A stretch of DNA of 38,677 nucleotides from Pseudomonadota bacterium (lineage in GTDB: Bacteria; Pseudomonadota; Alphaproteobacteria; G022571365). The notes below the pieces were generated by a model that ran no database searches, was not told the DNA's origin, and saw only the letters and a list, made by a program, of their open reading frames with translations. Below are positions 1 to 7,786 of this stretch, piece by piece. How positions within the stretch are numbered: position 1 is the first letter of the stretch; each line of letters opens with the position of its first letter. The translations under genes and the position numbers were made by a program. The stretch lies in NCBI GenBank assembly GCA_022571365.1, contig JACZXZ010000014.1, positions 1 to 38,677 of the forward strand. The letters are read 5' to 3'.

Positions 1-1
1 G

Positions 2-688
2 TTGGGAGTCATCCCCGGCCTTCGCGCCGAGGCCCGTATAGCCACCGCCGCGGCCGAGAAGCTTCCCGAGGAGAGGCGTCCTCTCGTCCTGTGCGCGGGA
101 GCCGGCGCTGCCCGCGACGGCGGCCGGCGATTGGCCGCCGCCGGCGCCGGCGCGCTCCTGAGCTTCGGAATGGCCGGCGGCCTGGATGCCACCCTGCGCC
201 CGGGGACCCTGGTGGTAGCCGAGGCCGTGATCGCCCCCGACGGCCGGCGCTTCGCCGTCGACGCCGCCTGGCGCGGAAGGCTCTCGGCCCTGGCCGGCGG
301 AGCCTGTCCCCCGGTCGTGGCCGCCATCGCGGGGAGCGCTCGGGCGGTCACCTCAACCGCGGACAGGAAAGCCCTGTTCGAGGCCTCGGGTGCCGTGGCG
401 GTGGATATGGAAAGTCACGGCGTGGCCGCCGCCGCGGCCGAAGCAGGGCTGCCGTTTCTGGCGGTTCGCGCGGTGGCCGATCCCGCCGGCCGGGCGGTGC
501 CGCCTGGCGCTCTCGCGGGGCTCACGCCGGACGGCCGGATGCGCATGCTGCCGGTGCTCGCGCGCGTGCTTCTTCGGCCATGGGAACTGCCAACCCTGAT
601 CAGGCTGGCCGGGGACAGCGGCGCGGCGCTGGCGGCGTTACGCCGCGTTGCTGCGCTCGACCCGGCTGGCTTCGCCTTCTTCGCGTAG
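2..688 (+). CDS. hpnG: HpnG-type hopanoid-associated phosphorylase (5' end at window edge)
   Basis: Nucleoside-phosphorylase-fold protein of about 228 residues. In hopanoid producers the HpnG family removes adenine from adenosylhopane to give ribosylhopane, a step in making extended bacteriohopanepolyols. The N-terminus (GVIPGLRAEARIA) is typical of the family but begins almost at the window edge. The TTG at position 2 may be internal, so a few residues are probably missing. The family signature DMESHGVAAAAAEAG lies near residue 135, followed by FLAVRAVADPA. The last 51 bp overlap, tail to tail, the 3' end of hpnH on the other strand. HpnH makes the substrate of HpnG, so the neighbourhood supports the call. 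The HpnG assignment is good at family level, but a generic MTA/SAH-nucleosidase-like activity cannot be excluded. Confidence 0.8.
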   Translation: MGVIPGLRAEARIATAAAEKLPEERRPLVLCAGAGAARDGGRRLAAAGAGALLSFGMAGGLDATLRPGTLVVAEAVIAPDGRRFAVDAAWRGRLSALAGGACPPVVAAIAGSARAVTSTADRKALFEASGAVAVDMESHGVAAAAAEAGLPFLAVRAVADPAGRAVPPGALAGLTPDGRMRMLPVLARVLLRPWELPTLIRLAGDSGAALAALRRVAALDPAGFAFFA

Positions 689-1789
689 CTCCACCGTGAA
701 CTTCTCGACCTGCTTCGAGAACAGGTACTCTGCCGGACGGGCCTTATCCAGCGGTATCTCCGGGGCCATCGGTCCCTTGGTGTCGACGCCTTTGATGGCG
801 ACCTTGAGAGCCTTCAGCGGATTCCTGAAGGTATCGGCGACGGCGGTGGCCTCATAGCCGCTGTGGACCATGCAGTTGGCGCACTTCTCATAATTGCCGG
901 TGCCATAAGCGTCCCAATCGGTCTCCGCCATGAGCGCCCTGAAAGAGGAGGCATACCCTTCGCCCAGGAGGTAGCAGGGCCGCTGCCAGCCGAATATGTT
1001 GCGGGTCGGGTTGCCCCACGGGGTGCAGTGGTATTCCTGGTTGCCGGCCAAGAAATCCAGGAACAGGACTGACTGGCTGAATTGCCATTTCTTGCCTTTG
1101 CCGAGGTTGAAGATCTCGCGGAACAGCTGCTTGGTCTTCCGGCGGCTCAAGAAGTGCTCCTGGTCGGGCGCCCGCTCGTAAGCGTAGCCCGGCGAAACGG
1201 TGATGCCCTCGATGCCGAGCTCGTCGTTGACGAAGTCGAAGAACGCCGCGACCCTCTCGGGCTTGGCGCCGTCGAACAGGGTGCAGTTGACGTTGACCCG
1301 GAAGCCCCGCTTTTGCGCCGCCTTGGTCGCCTTCACCGCACGGTCGAACACACCCTTTTGGCAGACCGAGCGGTCATGCTCCTCCTGCAGGCCGTCGAGA
1401 TGGACGGAAAAGGTGAGATAGGGGCTGGGCGTAAACAGGTCGAGTTTCTTCTCCATGAGCAGCGCATTGGTGCACAGATAGACGAACTTCCTGCGCTTGA
1501 CGATACCGGCGACGATCTCGCCGATTTCCTTGTGCAGCAACGGCTCGCCGCCGGGGATCGAGACGATCGGCGCGCCGCACTCGTCGACCGCGTCCAAGCA
1601 TTCCCTGAGGCTGAGCTGCTTCCTGAGAATTTCATCGGGATAGTCGATCTTGCCGCAGCCGGCGCAGGCCAAGTTACAGCGGAACAAGGGCTCAAGCATC
1701 AGTACCAGCGGATAGCGTTTGACGCCCCTGAGGTGCTGCTTGGCGATATACGCGCCGACCCGGATTTGCTGAATGAGAGGAACCGTCAC
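638..1789 (-). CDS. hpnH: Hopanoid radical SAM protein HpnH (adenosylhopane synthase)
   Basis: Radical SAM enzyme of 383 residues that adds a 5'-deoxyadenosyl group to diploptene, giving adenosylhopane, the first committed step to C35 hopanoids. The 4Fe-4S motif is C38-N-L-A-C42-A-G-C45, followed by the SAM-contacting SIPGGEPLLH near residue 77. A second conserved cysteine region includes CTPWGNPTRN and EKCANCMVHSGYEA, which together with the full length matches the HpnH family. The start is GTG (MTVPLIQQIRVG), the family's usual N-terminus. It lies 87 bp downstream of ispH on the same strand, so co-transcription is likely, linking isoprenoid precursor supply with hopanoid tailoring. The C-terminal 17 codons overlap the convergent hpnG gene. 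Confidence 0.95.
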   Translation of the reverse strand: MTVPLIQQIRVGAYIAKQHLRGVKRYPLVLMLEPLFRCNLACAGCGKIDYPDEILRKQLSLRECLDAVDECGAPIVSIPGGEPLLHKEIGEIVAGIVKRRKFVYLCTNALLMEKKLDLFTPSPYLTFSVHLDGLQEEHDRSVCQKGVFDRAVKATKAAQKRGFRVNVNCTLFDGAKPERVAAFFDFVNDELGIEGITVSPGYAYERAPDQEHFLSRRKTKQLFREIFNLGKGKKWQFSQSVLFLDFLAGNQEYHCTPWGNPTRNIFGWQRPCYLLGEGYASSFRALMAETDWDAYGTGNYEKCANCMVHSGYEATAVADTFRNPLKALKVAIKGVDTKGPMAPEIPLDKARPAEYLFSKQVEKFTVELREEGEASRVERSNAA

Positions 1790-1876
1790 GCCTATTCCAC
1801 CCTGTTTCGCTCTTCTTGACCAGTCCCGGTTATCGCCAGGATTCCGCCGCGAACGGCGATACGCCGCCGCGGCCGG

Positions 1877-2812
1877 CTAGACCGTCGCCGCCCGCAACTC
1901 ATCAGGCAGCTTGAACTGGATGTTTTCCTCGATGCCGTCGAAAACCTCGACCTTGATTTCATGCATCTCGCGCAGTCGCTCGATCAACTCGTGGACCAGT
2001 TCTTCGGGCGTCGAGGCCCCCGCGGTGATGCCGATGGTGTTCACTCCCTCGAGCCACTTCGAATCCAGCGCGCTGGTATCTTCGATCAAATAGCTGGGGA
2101 CATTCATCTCCATGCCGATTTCTTTCAACCGGTTGGAATTCGAGCTGTTCTGGGCCCCCACAACGAGGATCAAATCGACCTGTCGGGCGAGCTCACGCAC
2201 GGCGATCTGCCGGTTCTGGGTCGCATAGCAAATATCCTTGACATCGGGACCGACAATGTCGGGAAAGCGAGCCGTAAGCGCCTTGATAACCTCGCGGGTG
2301 TCATCGACACTGAGAGTCGTCTGGGTGACGTAGGCCAGCTTCCCTGGATCGCGCACCTTCAACTCGGCGACGCCCTCGAGGGTGGAAACCAGATGCACCC
2401 TGTGCCCCGGAATGCGGCCCATAGTGCCTTCCACCTCGGGATGGCCCTCGTGGCCGATGAGGATGATCTCGAAATCCTTCTCGGCGTAGCGCTGGCCCTC
2501 CTTGTGCACCTTGGCGACCAGGGGGCAGGTCGCATCGATCACCGGCAGCGACCGATCGGCCGCCTGGTCGGCCACCTTCTGCGACACGCCGTGGGCGCTG
2601 AACACGGTGATCGCGTTGTCCGGAATCTCATCGACCTCGTCGACGAAAATCGCGCCCTTTGCCTTGAGATCCTCCACCACGCGCTTGTTGTGGACGATTT
2701 CATGACGGACGTAGACCGGCGGGCCGTAAAGCCTCAAGGCCCGCTCGACGATCTCGATGGCGCGTTCGACCCCGGCGCAGAAACCCCTCGGCTGGGCGAG
2801 AATAACCCTCAT
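1877..2812 (-). CDS. ispH: 4-hydroxy-3-methylbut-2-enyl diphosphate reductase (IspH/LytB)
   Basis: Last enzyme of the MEP isoprenoid pathway, reducing HMBPP to IPP and DMAPP with an iron-sulfur cluster. The protein has 311 residues, normal for the family. The three cluster cysteines are visible: C12 in RGFCAGV, C96 in DATCPLV and C195 in ICYATQNRQ. Substrate residues H41, H124 and E126 (GHPEVEGT) are also present. The ATG at 2812 is preceded by a strong purine-rich ribosome-binding site (AAAAGGGGGG) and a short AT palindrome. It lies directly upstream of hpnH, a pairing that fits supply of isoprenoid units for squalene and hopene. Many bacteria carry a second ispH elsewhere, so this may be a hopanoid-dedicated copy (inference). 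Confidence 0.97.
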   Translation of the reverse strand: MRVILAQPRGFCAGVERAIEIVERALRLYGPPVYVRHEIVHNKRVVEDLKAKGAIFVDEVDEIPDNAITVFSAHGVSQKVADQAADRSLPVIDATCPLVAKVHKEGQRYAEKDFEIILIGHEGHPEVEGTMGRIPGHRVHLVSTLEGVAELKVRDPGKLAYVTQTTLSVDDTREVIKALTARFPDIVGPDVKDICYATQNRQIAVRELARQVDLILVVGAQNSSNSNRLKEIGMEMNVPSYLIEDTSALDSKWLEGVNTIGITAGASTPEELVHELIERLREMHEIKVEVFDGIEENIQFKLPDELRAATV

Positions 2813-3065
2813 TGACCCCCCTTTTTAATTAATTAACCCAACCGAAAAGGCCGTCCTGCAATCCACCCCGAGAGCGTAAAACGACCCCTCGGTGCAGAGA
2901 GACCGGCCATCAATACCATGAAATTCGACCGCACGCCATCGGCCAACGACTTCCTTCCCGCCCAATATCATGTCCTGATCATGTCCTGCGAGTGAGCATC
3001 ACGCACAAGTTCGCCCTCGCCGGCCCAAAAGTCAAACCTCCGGGCGCACACCGGCGGGACTCCGC

Positions 3066-3671
3066 TCAGCCCCGGCTTCCGCCTGGCCCGCGCAGGAACA
3101 GCGCCACCGTCCACAACAGATAGCCCAGCGTGCCGAGCCCATAGGCGAGGAAAAAGACCTTGAGCCCGCCGGCCCAGGTGATCGGGCCGATCAGATAAAT
3201 GAAATCCTCGATCTCGAAGCCGGCGAAGCTCGGATGGCGGATCGTGGCCGGGCCGCGCTTGATTTCCATGGTGAGCCGCAAGGTGACGATGATCGGGTTC
3301 GAGAGTCCGGCCGCCAATCCCAGAACGAACGCCCAGCTGCCCAGCGCGCCGCCGCTCAAGCCAAACCCGATACCGATGAAGAGCATCGTGTAGTTGGCGG
3401 AGCCGGCGAGGTAGTCGAAGTAATGGCCGAAGCGGGAGGTCTTGGCCGTGAGCCGCGCCAGCTCGCCGTCGGTATGATCGCCGAACACCGCCACCATGAA
3501 CAGGAGCGCCGCCCAGTCGGCCGCGCGCGGATCGCCCTGGGCGAACAGGATCGCGGCCCCAAGCCCGAGCACCAGGCTCAGCGCCGTCAGGTGATTGGGA
3601 TGGACCGGCGTGGCGGCGAGCGGCCTGACCACGATGGCGGCGAGCCGCTGATCCCAGGGCTTGTTGGTCAC
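3066..3671 (-). CDS. CDP-alcohol phosphatidyltransferase paralogue 1 (lacks last motif Asp)
   Basis: Integral membrane protein of 201 residues in the CDP-alcohol phosphatidyltransferase family, which transfers a phospho-alcohol between CMP and an acceptor hydroxyl. The family motif D-xx-DG-xx-AR-x8-G-xxx-D-xxx-D is present from residue 65: D65, D68, G69, A72-R73, G82 and D86. Position 90, where the catalytic-base Asp is expected, is Gly (FGHYFDYLAG). The N-terminal TPVHPNHLTALSL is the usual segment before the first helix. The start is GTG at 3671, giving MTNKPWDQRL, matched by the start of paralogue 3. The C-terminal block AGFEIEDFIYLIGPITWAGG is shared with paralogue 3 and the remnant near 8.8 kb. 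The substrate is unknown, and the enzyme may be inactive or use a different base. Confidence 0.85.
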   Translation of the reverse strand: MTNKPWDQRLAAIVVRPLAATPVHPNHLTALSLVLGLGAAILFAQGDPRAADWAALLFMVAVFGDHTDGELARLTAKTSRFGHYFDYLAGSANYTMLFIGIGFGLSGGALGSWAFVLGLAAGLSNPIIVTLRLTMEIKRGPATIRHPSFAGFEIEDFIYLIGPITWAGGLKVFFLAYGLGTLGYLLWTVALFLRGPGGSRG

Positions 3672-3718
3672 GGCGCGAGCCCCATCGAAGGCCGGGTCGT
3701 CAACCCGCCGATTCCGAG

Positions 3719-3763
3719 ACCGGCATGGAACATACCGGCATGAAACATGCGGGCATCACGGCC
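3719..3763. repeat. 15-bp tandem repeat, two clear copies and a degenerate third
   Basis: The units ACCGGCATGGAACAT and ACCGGCATGAAACAT are adjacent (3719-3748), followed by a diverged GCGGGCATCACGGCC. It lies in the non-coding stretch upstream of paralogue 1. No function is evident. Confidence 0.6.
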
Positions 3764-3890
3764 GGTTCGGAGCCTTGCGATGACTCCACAAGCGACGGCC
3801 CTCGGCAAAGCCCCCATAGGCGCGACGAGGCCGATAAAGCAGGGCGAGCCCGGCGATCCCGAGCAGGTAGGCGACGATCTTCAAGGGCAT
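3756..3890 (-). CDS. Possible 44-residue small membrane protein
   Basis: Short open frame starting with ATG and MPLKIVAYLLGIAGLALLY, a single hydrophobic segment, followed by an arginine-rich tail (RPRRAYGGFAEGRRLW). The hydrophobic-then-basic layout is coherent and the frame ends cleanly before the phosphotransferase gene on the same strand. There is no strong ribosome-binding site and no recognised family. It could equally be chance in GC-rich DNA. Confidence 0.3.
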   Translation of the reverse strand: MPLKIVAYLLGIAGLALLYRPRRAYGGFAEGRRLWSHRKAPNRP

Positions 3891-4262
3891 TTACACCGGG
3901 ACAACGCTGGGCCCATGAGCAGGTTCGACAATCACCGGGCGCGCCATCCGCGCGCCGATCACCGGCCGCGGGCGGAACGGGCACCCGGCCACACTGCTCC
4001 AGTGACACTAACCGCGTTAGCGGAATCAGTCCACGGCCTGGGAAAGCCCAGCCGGGTGAACCAAAGCGACGGGTTCGGCGCCCCGCCGCCCGCGGCCGGG
4101 CCGAAGCCGGGAGCCAGGATTTGCGGGAGGCAACGAGCTTATGCGATCATGCCAACGGCGGTTCAAAGAAACCCCGTGCCTCTCGCCTTTCGGGGCTTTG
4201 TCCGGGAGGCGCGATCGCGTCCGTGCCGGGGTGGTTGGCAGGAATGGAAGAGCCCTTCTGAG
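3891..4262. other. Intergenic stretch without a recognised gene
   Basis: Divergent intergenic DNA between the minus-strand paralogue 1 region and the plus-strand paralogue 2. An open frame in phase with paralogue 2 runs back to 3747, but its translation (Arg, Pro and Gly rich, with no hydrophobic segments) does not look like protein. No terminator or convincing promoter was seen. Confidence 0.5.
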
Positions 4263-4958
4263 ATGCACGCAACTTTCGAAAGGGGCCCCCTCGCGCCTTC
4301 GGCGCCTCCGGAGAGAACGTTTCCGCTGGTCCGTCACCTTTCTTACCGCCTCACTCCGGCGCTCGTCCGGCTGCCGGTGACGGCGAATCAAATTACGGCG
4401 GCCTCCCTGGTCGCCGGGCTCGGTTGCGCCTGGTGTTACATGCAGGGCGGCCGCGTGTGGGCGCTGGGCGGGTCCGCGCTGTTCATCCTGTGCTACGTCC
4501 TCGACAACTGCGACGGCGAGATCGCGCGGCTTAAGGGCCTCCAATCCGATTTCGGCATGCGCCTGGACAGCTTCACGGACTGGCTGGTCCACACCGCCTT
4601 TTTTGTCGCGTTGGGGATCGGGATCGGGAAAGAAAGTGGCGAGGACTTGTGGCTGTGGCTCGGCTGGTTGGCAGCGGCGGGGGCCACGATCAACCACATA
4701 CTGGTACTAACCCTTGACGCCCGTTCCGACTCGGAACATGACCCGGAGCGCGCGGCCTCGTTCGAGCCGGCAACGCCGGACCGGGTGGGCAAGGCCGTCT
4801 ATATATACCGCGAACTTCTCCGCGCCGACTTCTGTTTCGTCCTCTTGCTTTTGACCCTCTTCGAGGTGACACGGTTTCTGCTGCCTGTCGCGGCAATCGG
4901 GACCCAACTGTACTGGGCCATGGCCCTCACCAAGGGCGCCCGTGATCATCACCTGTAA
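4263..4958 (+). CDS. CDP-alcohol phosphatidyltransferase paralogue 2 (complete motif)
   Basis: Membrane protein of 231 residues with the full family motif: D81, D84, G85, A88-R89, G98, D102 and D106 (DNCDGEIARLKGLQSDFG, then MRLDSFTD). It is the only one of the three phosphotransferases here with the last, catalytic Asp. RLPVTANQITAASLVAG before the motif is the usual first-helix region. The ATG at 4263 was chosen because homologous sequence begins soon after it, although the frame stays open upstream. It is followed, with its stop abutting or overlapping the next start, by the HpnL-like gene, suggesting a two-gene operon pairing headgroup transfer with a lipid translocation or synthesis membrane protein. 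The alcohol and acceptor cannot be told from sequence. Confidence 0.85.
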   Translation: MHATFERGPLAPSAPPERTFPLVRHLSYRLTPALVRLPVTANQITAASLVAGLGCAWCYMQGGRVWALGGSALFILCYVLDNCDGEIARLKGLQSDFGMRLDSFTDWLVHTAFFVALGIGIGKESGEDLWLWLGWLAAAGATINHILVLTLDARSDSEHDPERAASFEPATPDRVGKAVYIYRELLRADFCFVLLLLTLFEVTRFLLPVAAIGTQLYWAMALTKGARDHHL

Positions 4959-4962
4959 GGGA

Positions 4963-6021
4963 ATGGCCGTGCGCTACCTCAAGATCATCTACCTGCTTTT
5001 CGGACTCGGGCTGCTCGGCGTCATCGTCTACGAGACCGACCTCGATCAGGTATGGAGCCGAGTCCGGCAGGTGGAGTGGGGAATCGCGATCATCTTCGGC
5101 CTCTACTTTGTCGCGTTTCTGGTCGACACCATGACCTGGCAGATAACGGTGAAATCGGTTCGGCTTAACGGCATATGGCTGTACCGGCTCTGGAAGGTGC
5201 GCATGGTCGGCGAGGCCTTCAACAACGTGACGCCGCTGGCGACGATGGGAGGCGAGCCGGTGAAGGCGGTGCTGCTCAAAAAGCACCATGGAATCGGGTA
5301 CCGCGAAGCCATAGCCTCGCTGGTGCTCACCAAGACCACCAACCTGATCGCGCTCGCCTTCTTTCTCGGCGCCGGCCTCGTCTTCATGCTGACATCCGGT
5401 TCGCTGCCGGCCTCCTACAAACTGGGGGGTGGCATCGGCCTGCTGGTATTCACCGCGAGCATCATCCTTTTCTTCCTGGTGCAACGGCTGAAAGTCTCGA
5501 CCCGTGTTTTGAGCTGGATCTTCCGCAAACGCTTCGCCGAGAGCCTCAAGGGACTCAGGCATCATTTCCACGACATCGAGGAGCGCCTGGCGCAGTTCTA
5601 CACGGACCACAGCACGCGCTTCGCCGCGGCCCTGTTTTTAGCCTTCTTCAACTGGGTGCTCGGCGCGGTCGAGCTTTACTACACCATGCTGTTCCTGGGA
5701 CATCCGATTTCGATCACCGACGCCTGGATCATCGAGGCGTTCGCCCAGCTGGTACGCATGGGGGCCTTCTTCATCCCGGCCAGCATAGGCGTCCAGGAAG
5801 GCGCCTTCATGCTGGTTGTCGCGGCGCTCACGGGAAGCCCGGAGCTCGGACTGGCGGTGGCCATGGTCCGGCGGTTCCGCGAAATCGCTTGGATCCTGTG
5901 GGGGTTCGCGCTCGGATGGCACTTCTCCTTCAAGCCCTCTCTGCGCGAGGAAGAGGTGGTCGAGCCCACGCACAACCCCGGCGATGCCATGACCAACCGA
6001 CGCGCCAGAGATCGTCTGTGA
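4963..6021 (+). CDS. HpnL-like / UPF0104 lysylphosphatidylglycerol-synthase TM-domain protein
   Basis: Polytopic membrane protein of about 350 residues with several hydrophobic helices and the family motif NNVTPLATMGGEPVKAVLL near residue 82, followed by REAIASLVLTKTTNLIAL. The UPF0104 superfamily includes HpnL, found in hopanoid clusters, and the membrane half of MprF. Members are thought to move or handle lipids. Three starts are possible: GTG 4942, ATG 4963 and GTG 4969. The AAGGGA at 4957-4962 is best spaced for GTG 4969 (MRYLKIIYLLFG), so the true N-terminus may be two residues shorter than given. It lies immediately behind paralogue 2, so the two are probably translated from one message. 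It could serve hopanoid or headgroup-lipid transport; the specific role is inferred. Confidence 0.8.
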   Translation: MAVRYLKIIYLLFGLGLLGVIVYETDLDQVWSRVRQVEWGIAIIFGLYFVAFLVDTMTWQITVKSVRLNGIWLYRLWKVRMVGEAFNNVTPLATMGGEPVKAVLLKKHHGIGYREAIASLVLTKTTNLIALAFFLGAGLVFMLTSGSLPASYKLGGGIGLLVFTASIILFFLVQRLKVSTRVLSWIFRKRFAESLKGLRHHFHDIEERLAQFYTDHSTRFAAALFLAFFNWVLGAVELYYTMLFLGHPISITDAWIIEAFAQLVRMGAFFIPASIGVQEGAFMLVVAALTGSPELGLAVAMVRRFREIAWILWGFALGWHFSFKPSLREEEVVEPTHNPGDAMTNRRARDRL

Positions 6022-6159
6022 GGGAAGACGCCCGCGGAATCGCGGCGCCGGATTTGGCCAACGCCCCATCCCCGCCCGGGGCGCAGGGGACGGGACGACG
6101 GGCAGCGCGTCGAGAGGCGAAGCCTGCCAGATATTCGAGACGCCACGCTTTAGCGCGGC

Positions 6160-7152
6160 TCAATGGCAATAGCCATGTCGGCGGAACCAATCCACGGCGT
6201 CGCGCAGGGCCTCATATGCCGGACGTGGGTTAAATCCAAGCTCGTGCCTGGCCTTCTCCCAGGAGAAATACATGCATTTCCGAGCCAGCCGCACGCCGTC
6301 AACGGTGATCAAGGGCTCGCCGCTGCCGGTCAATCGAGACCACGCCTCCGCCGCATAGGCGATCGGCATAACCACGTTATGGCCCAGACGAATGCGCGGC
6401 GGTGGCCGCCCGACGATCCCGGCGATGACCTCAAGGATCTCGCGCAGGGTCATGTTGCGCCCGCCCAGGACATAGCGTTCGCCGACCTTGCCCTTCTCGA
6501 ATGCCAGCAGATGCCCGATGGCGACGTCATCGACATGGACCAGGTTCAGCCCGGTGTCGACATAGGCCGGGATGCGGCCGGACGCCGCCCGGACAATCAT
6601 CCGCCCGGTCGGCGTTGGCTTGATGTCCCGCGGGCCGGCGGGAGTCGACGGGTTGACGATCACCACCGGCAGGCCGGCCTCCTCGGCAAGCCGCCGGACC
6701 TCCGCCTCGGCGAGGAACTTCGAACGCTTGTAGTGACCGATCATGCCGTCTATGGAAACCGGGGTGGTCTCGTCGGCGGGTTTGCCATTCGTGGTCGGGC
6801 CGAGGGCTGCGACGCTGCTGGTATAGACGATCCGCTCCACCCCGGCTTCAGCCGCAGCCAGCATGATATTGCGCGTGCCGGTGACATTCGCATCGTAGAT
6901 CTCGGTTGGATTGGGCACCCACAGACGATAGTCGGCGGCAACGTGAAACAGCGCCGTACATCCGGAGACCGCTCGATCCAATGAGGCCCGGTCGGCCAGG
7001 TCGCCGATCGTGACCTCGACCGGCAACCCCTCGATATTGCGTCGGTCGCTGCGCGGCCGGAGCATGGCGCGAACCGTGTGGCCGGCCTTGAGCAGCTGGC
7101 GCAAGACCCCCGAACCAACGAAGCCGGTGGCCCCGGTAATCAACGTGGTCAT
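6160..7152 (-). CDS. hpnA: Hopanoid-associated sugar epimerase HpnA
   Basis: Extended short-chain dehydrogenase/reductase of 330 residues. The N-terminal NAD(P) motif is TGATGFVGSGVLRQLL (residues 7-22). The active site is S in YTSSVAALG and the Y-x3-K pair HYKRSKFLAE near residue 140. The segment VVIVNPSTPAGPRDIKPTPT is the HpnA hallmark. HpnA is a predicted NAD-dependent epimerase or dehydratase kept next to squalene-hopene cyclisation genes, and its exact substrate is not settled. Its start overlaps the stop of the upstream phosphotransferase gene by four bases (ATGA), which suggests translational coupling in the order nucleotidyltransferase, phosphotransferase, hpnA. Confidence 0.92.
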   Translation of the reverse strand: MTTLITGATGFVGSGVLRQLLKAGHTVRAMLRPRSDRRNIEGLPVEVTIGDLADRASLDRAVSGCTALFHVAADYRLWVPNPTEIYDANVTGTRNIMLAAAEAGVERIVYTSSVAALGPTTNGKPADETTPVSIDGMIGHYKRSKFLAEAEVRRLAEEAGLPVVIVNPSTPAGPRDIKPTPTGRMIVRAASGRIPAYVDTGLNLVHVDDVAIGHLLAFEKGKVGERYVLGGRNMTLREILEVIAGIVGRPPPRIRLGHNVVMPIAYAAEAWSRLTGSGEPLITVDGVRLARKCMYFSWEKARHELGFNPRPAYEALRDAVDWFRRHGYCH

Positions 7153-7763
7153 GGCGGCTCACGATTCGCGGGCGAGCTGGCCGTTGCGGACCGCCAAATC
7201 ACCCAAATGAGGAACAGCGGTGTGCCCACGCCGGCGGCGAGGAGGAACGGCATCATCCCGCCCAACCAGGTAACCGGGCCGACTACATACAAGACGTCTT
7301 CGGCTTGGAAACCGGCGAAGTTACGCTGGCGAATCGATTCCTTGCCATGCTTGATTTCCGTGCCCAGGCGCACGCTCATCACAAGGGTGATCGAAATTCC
7401 GGCGACGATTCCCAGGGGAATCGCCCACCAGCCAAGCACGCCGCCGCTCATGCCGATCCCGATTCCGATGAACCCAGCCGTGTAGGTGATGCCAGACACG
7501 ACGTGGTCGTAGTAATGGCCAAATCGGCTGGTCTTGCCCGCCAGCCGAGCGAGCTCGCCGTCGACATGATCCAGAAAGGCCGCCAGCACGAACAAGGCGG
7601 CGGCCCAGTTCGCCGCGTCCCGATCCCCGAGGCTGAACAGCCACGCCGCGGCCAGCCCGAGGAGGAGGCCCAGGGTGGTGATATGATTGGGGTGGACCGG
7701 AGTCCGCACCAGCGGCTTGGCCAGGATTCGCGCCAGCTTCTGATCCCAGGGCGCCTCGTTCAC
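7149..7763 (-). CDS. CDP-alcohol phosphatidyltransferase paralogue 3 (lacks last motif Asp)
   Basis: Membrane protein of 204 residues closely related to paralogue 1: MNEAPWDQKLARILAKPLVR matches the other's MTNKPWDQRL start, and TPVHPNH is shared. Motif residues D65, D68, G69, A72-R73, G82 and D86 are present, but position 90, expected Asp, is Ser (GHYYDHVVSG). The GTG at 7763 was chosen by alignment with paralogue 1. The longer frame reaching 8150 only overlaps the nucleotidyltransferase gene. It lies 23 bp after the nucleotidyltransferase and is coupled by ATGA to hpnA. A cytidylyltransferase followed by a CDP-alcohol phosphotransferase is a classic activation and transfer pair. The missing Asp makes the transfer step uncertain. 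Confidence 0.85.
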   Translation of the reverse strand: MNEAPWDQKLARILAKPLVRTPVHPNHITTLGLLLGLAAAWLFSLGDRDAANWAAALFVLAAFLDHVDGELARLAGKTSRFGHYYDHVVSGITYTAGFIGIGIGMSGGVLGWWAIPLGIVAGISITLVMSVRLGTEIKHGKESIRQRNFAGFQAEDVLYVVGPVTWLGGMMPFLLAAGVGTPLFLIWVIWRSATASSPANREPP

Positions 7764-7786
7764 GGCTGGTCCTTGTCTCACCGTTC

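Noticed and set aside
2826-2837. TTAATTAATTAA palindrome upstream of ispH as an operator
   Set aside because: It is a low-complexity AT palindrome close to the ribosome-binding site. It may help opening of the leader but gives no basis for naming a regulator.
3747-4262. N-terminal extension of paralogue 2
   Set aside because: The in-frame sequence is Arg/Pro/Gly rich with no hydrophobic pattern and no match to the other paralogues. The ATG at 4263 starts just before homology.
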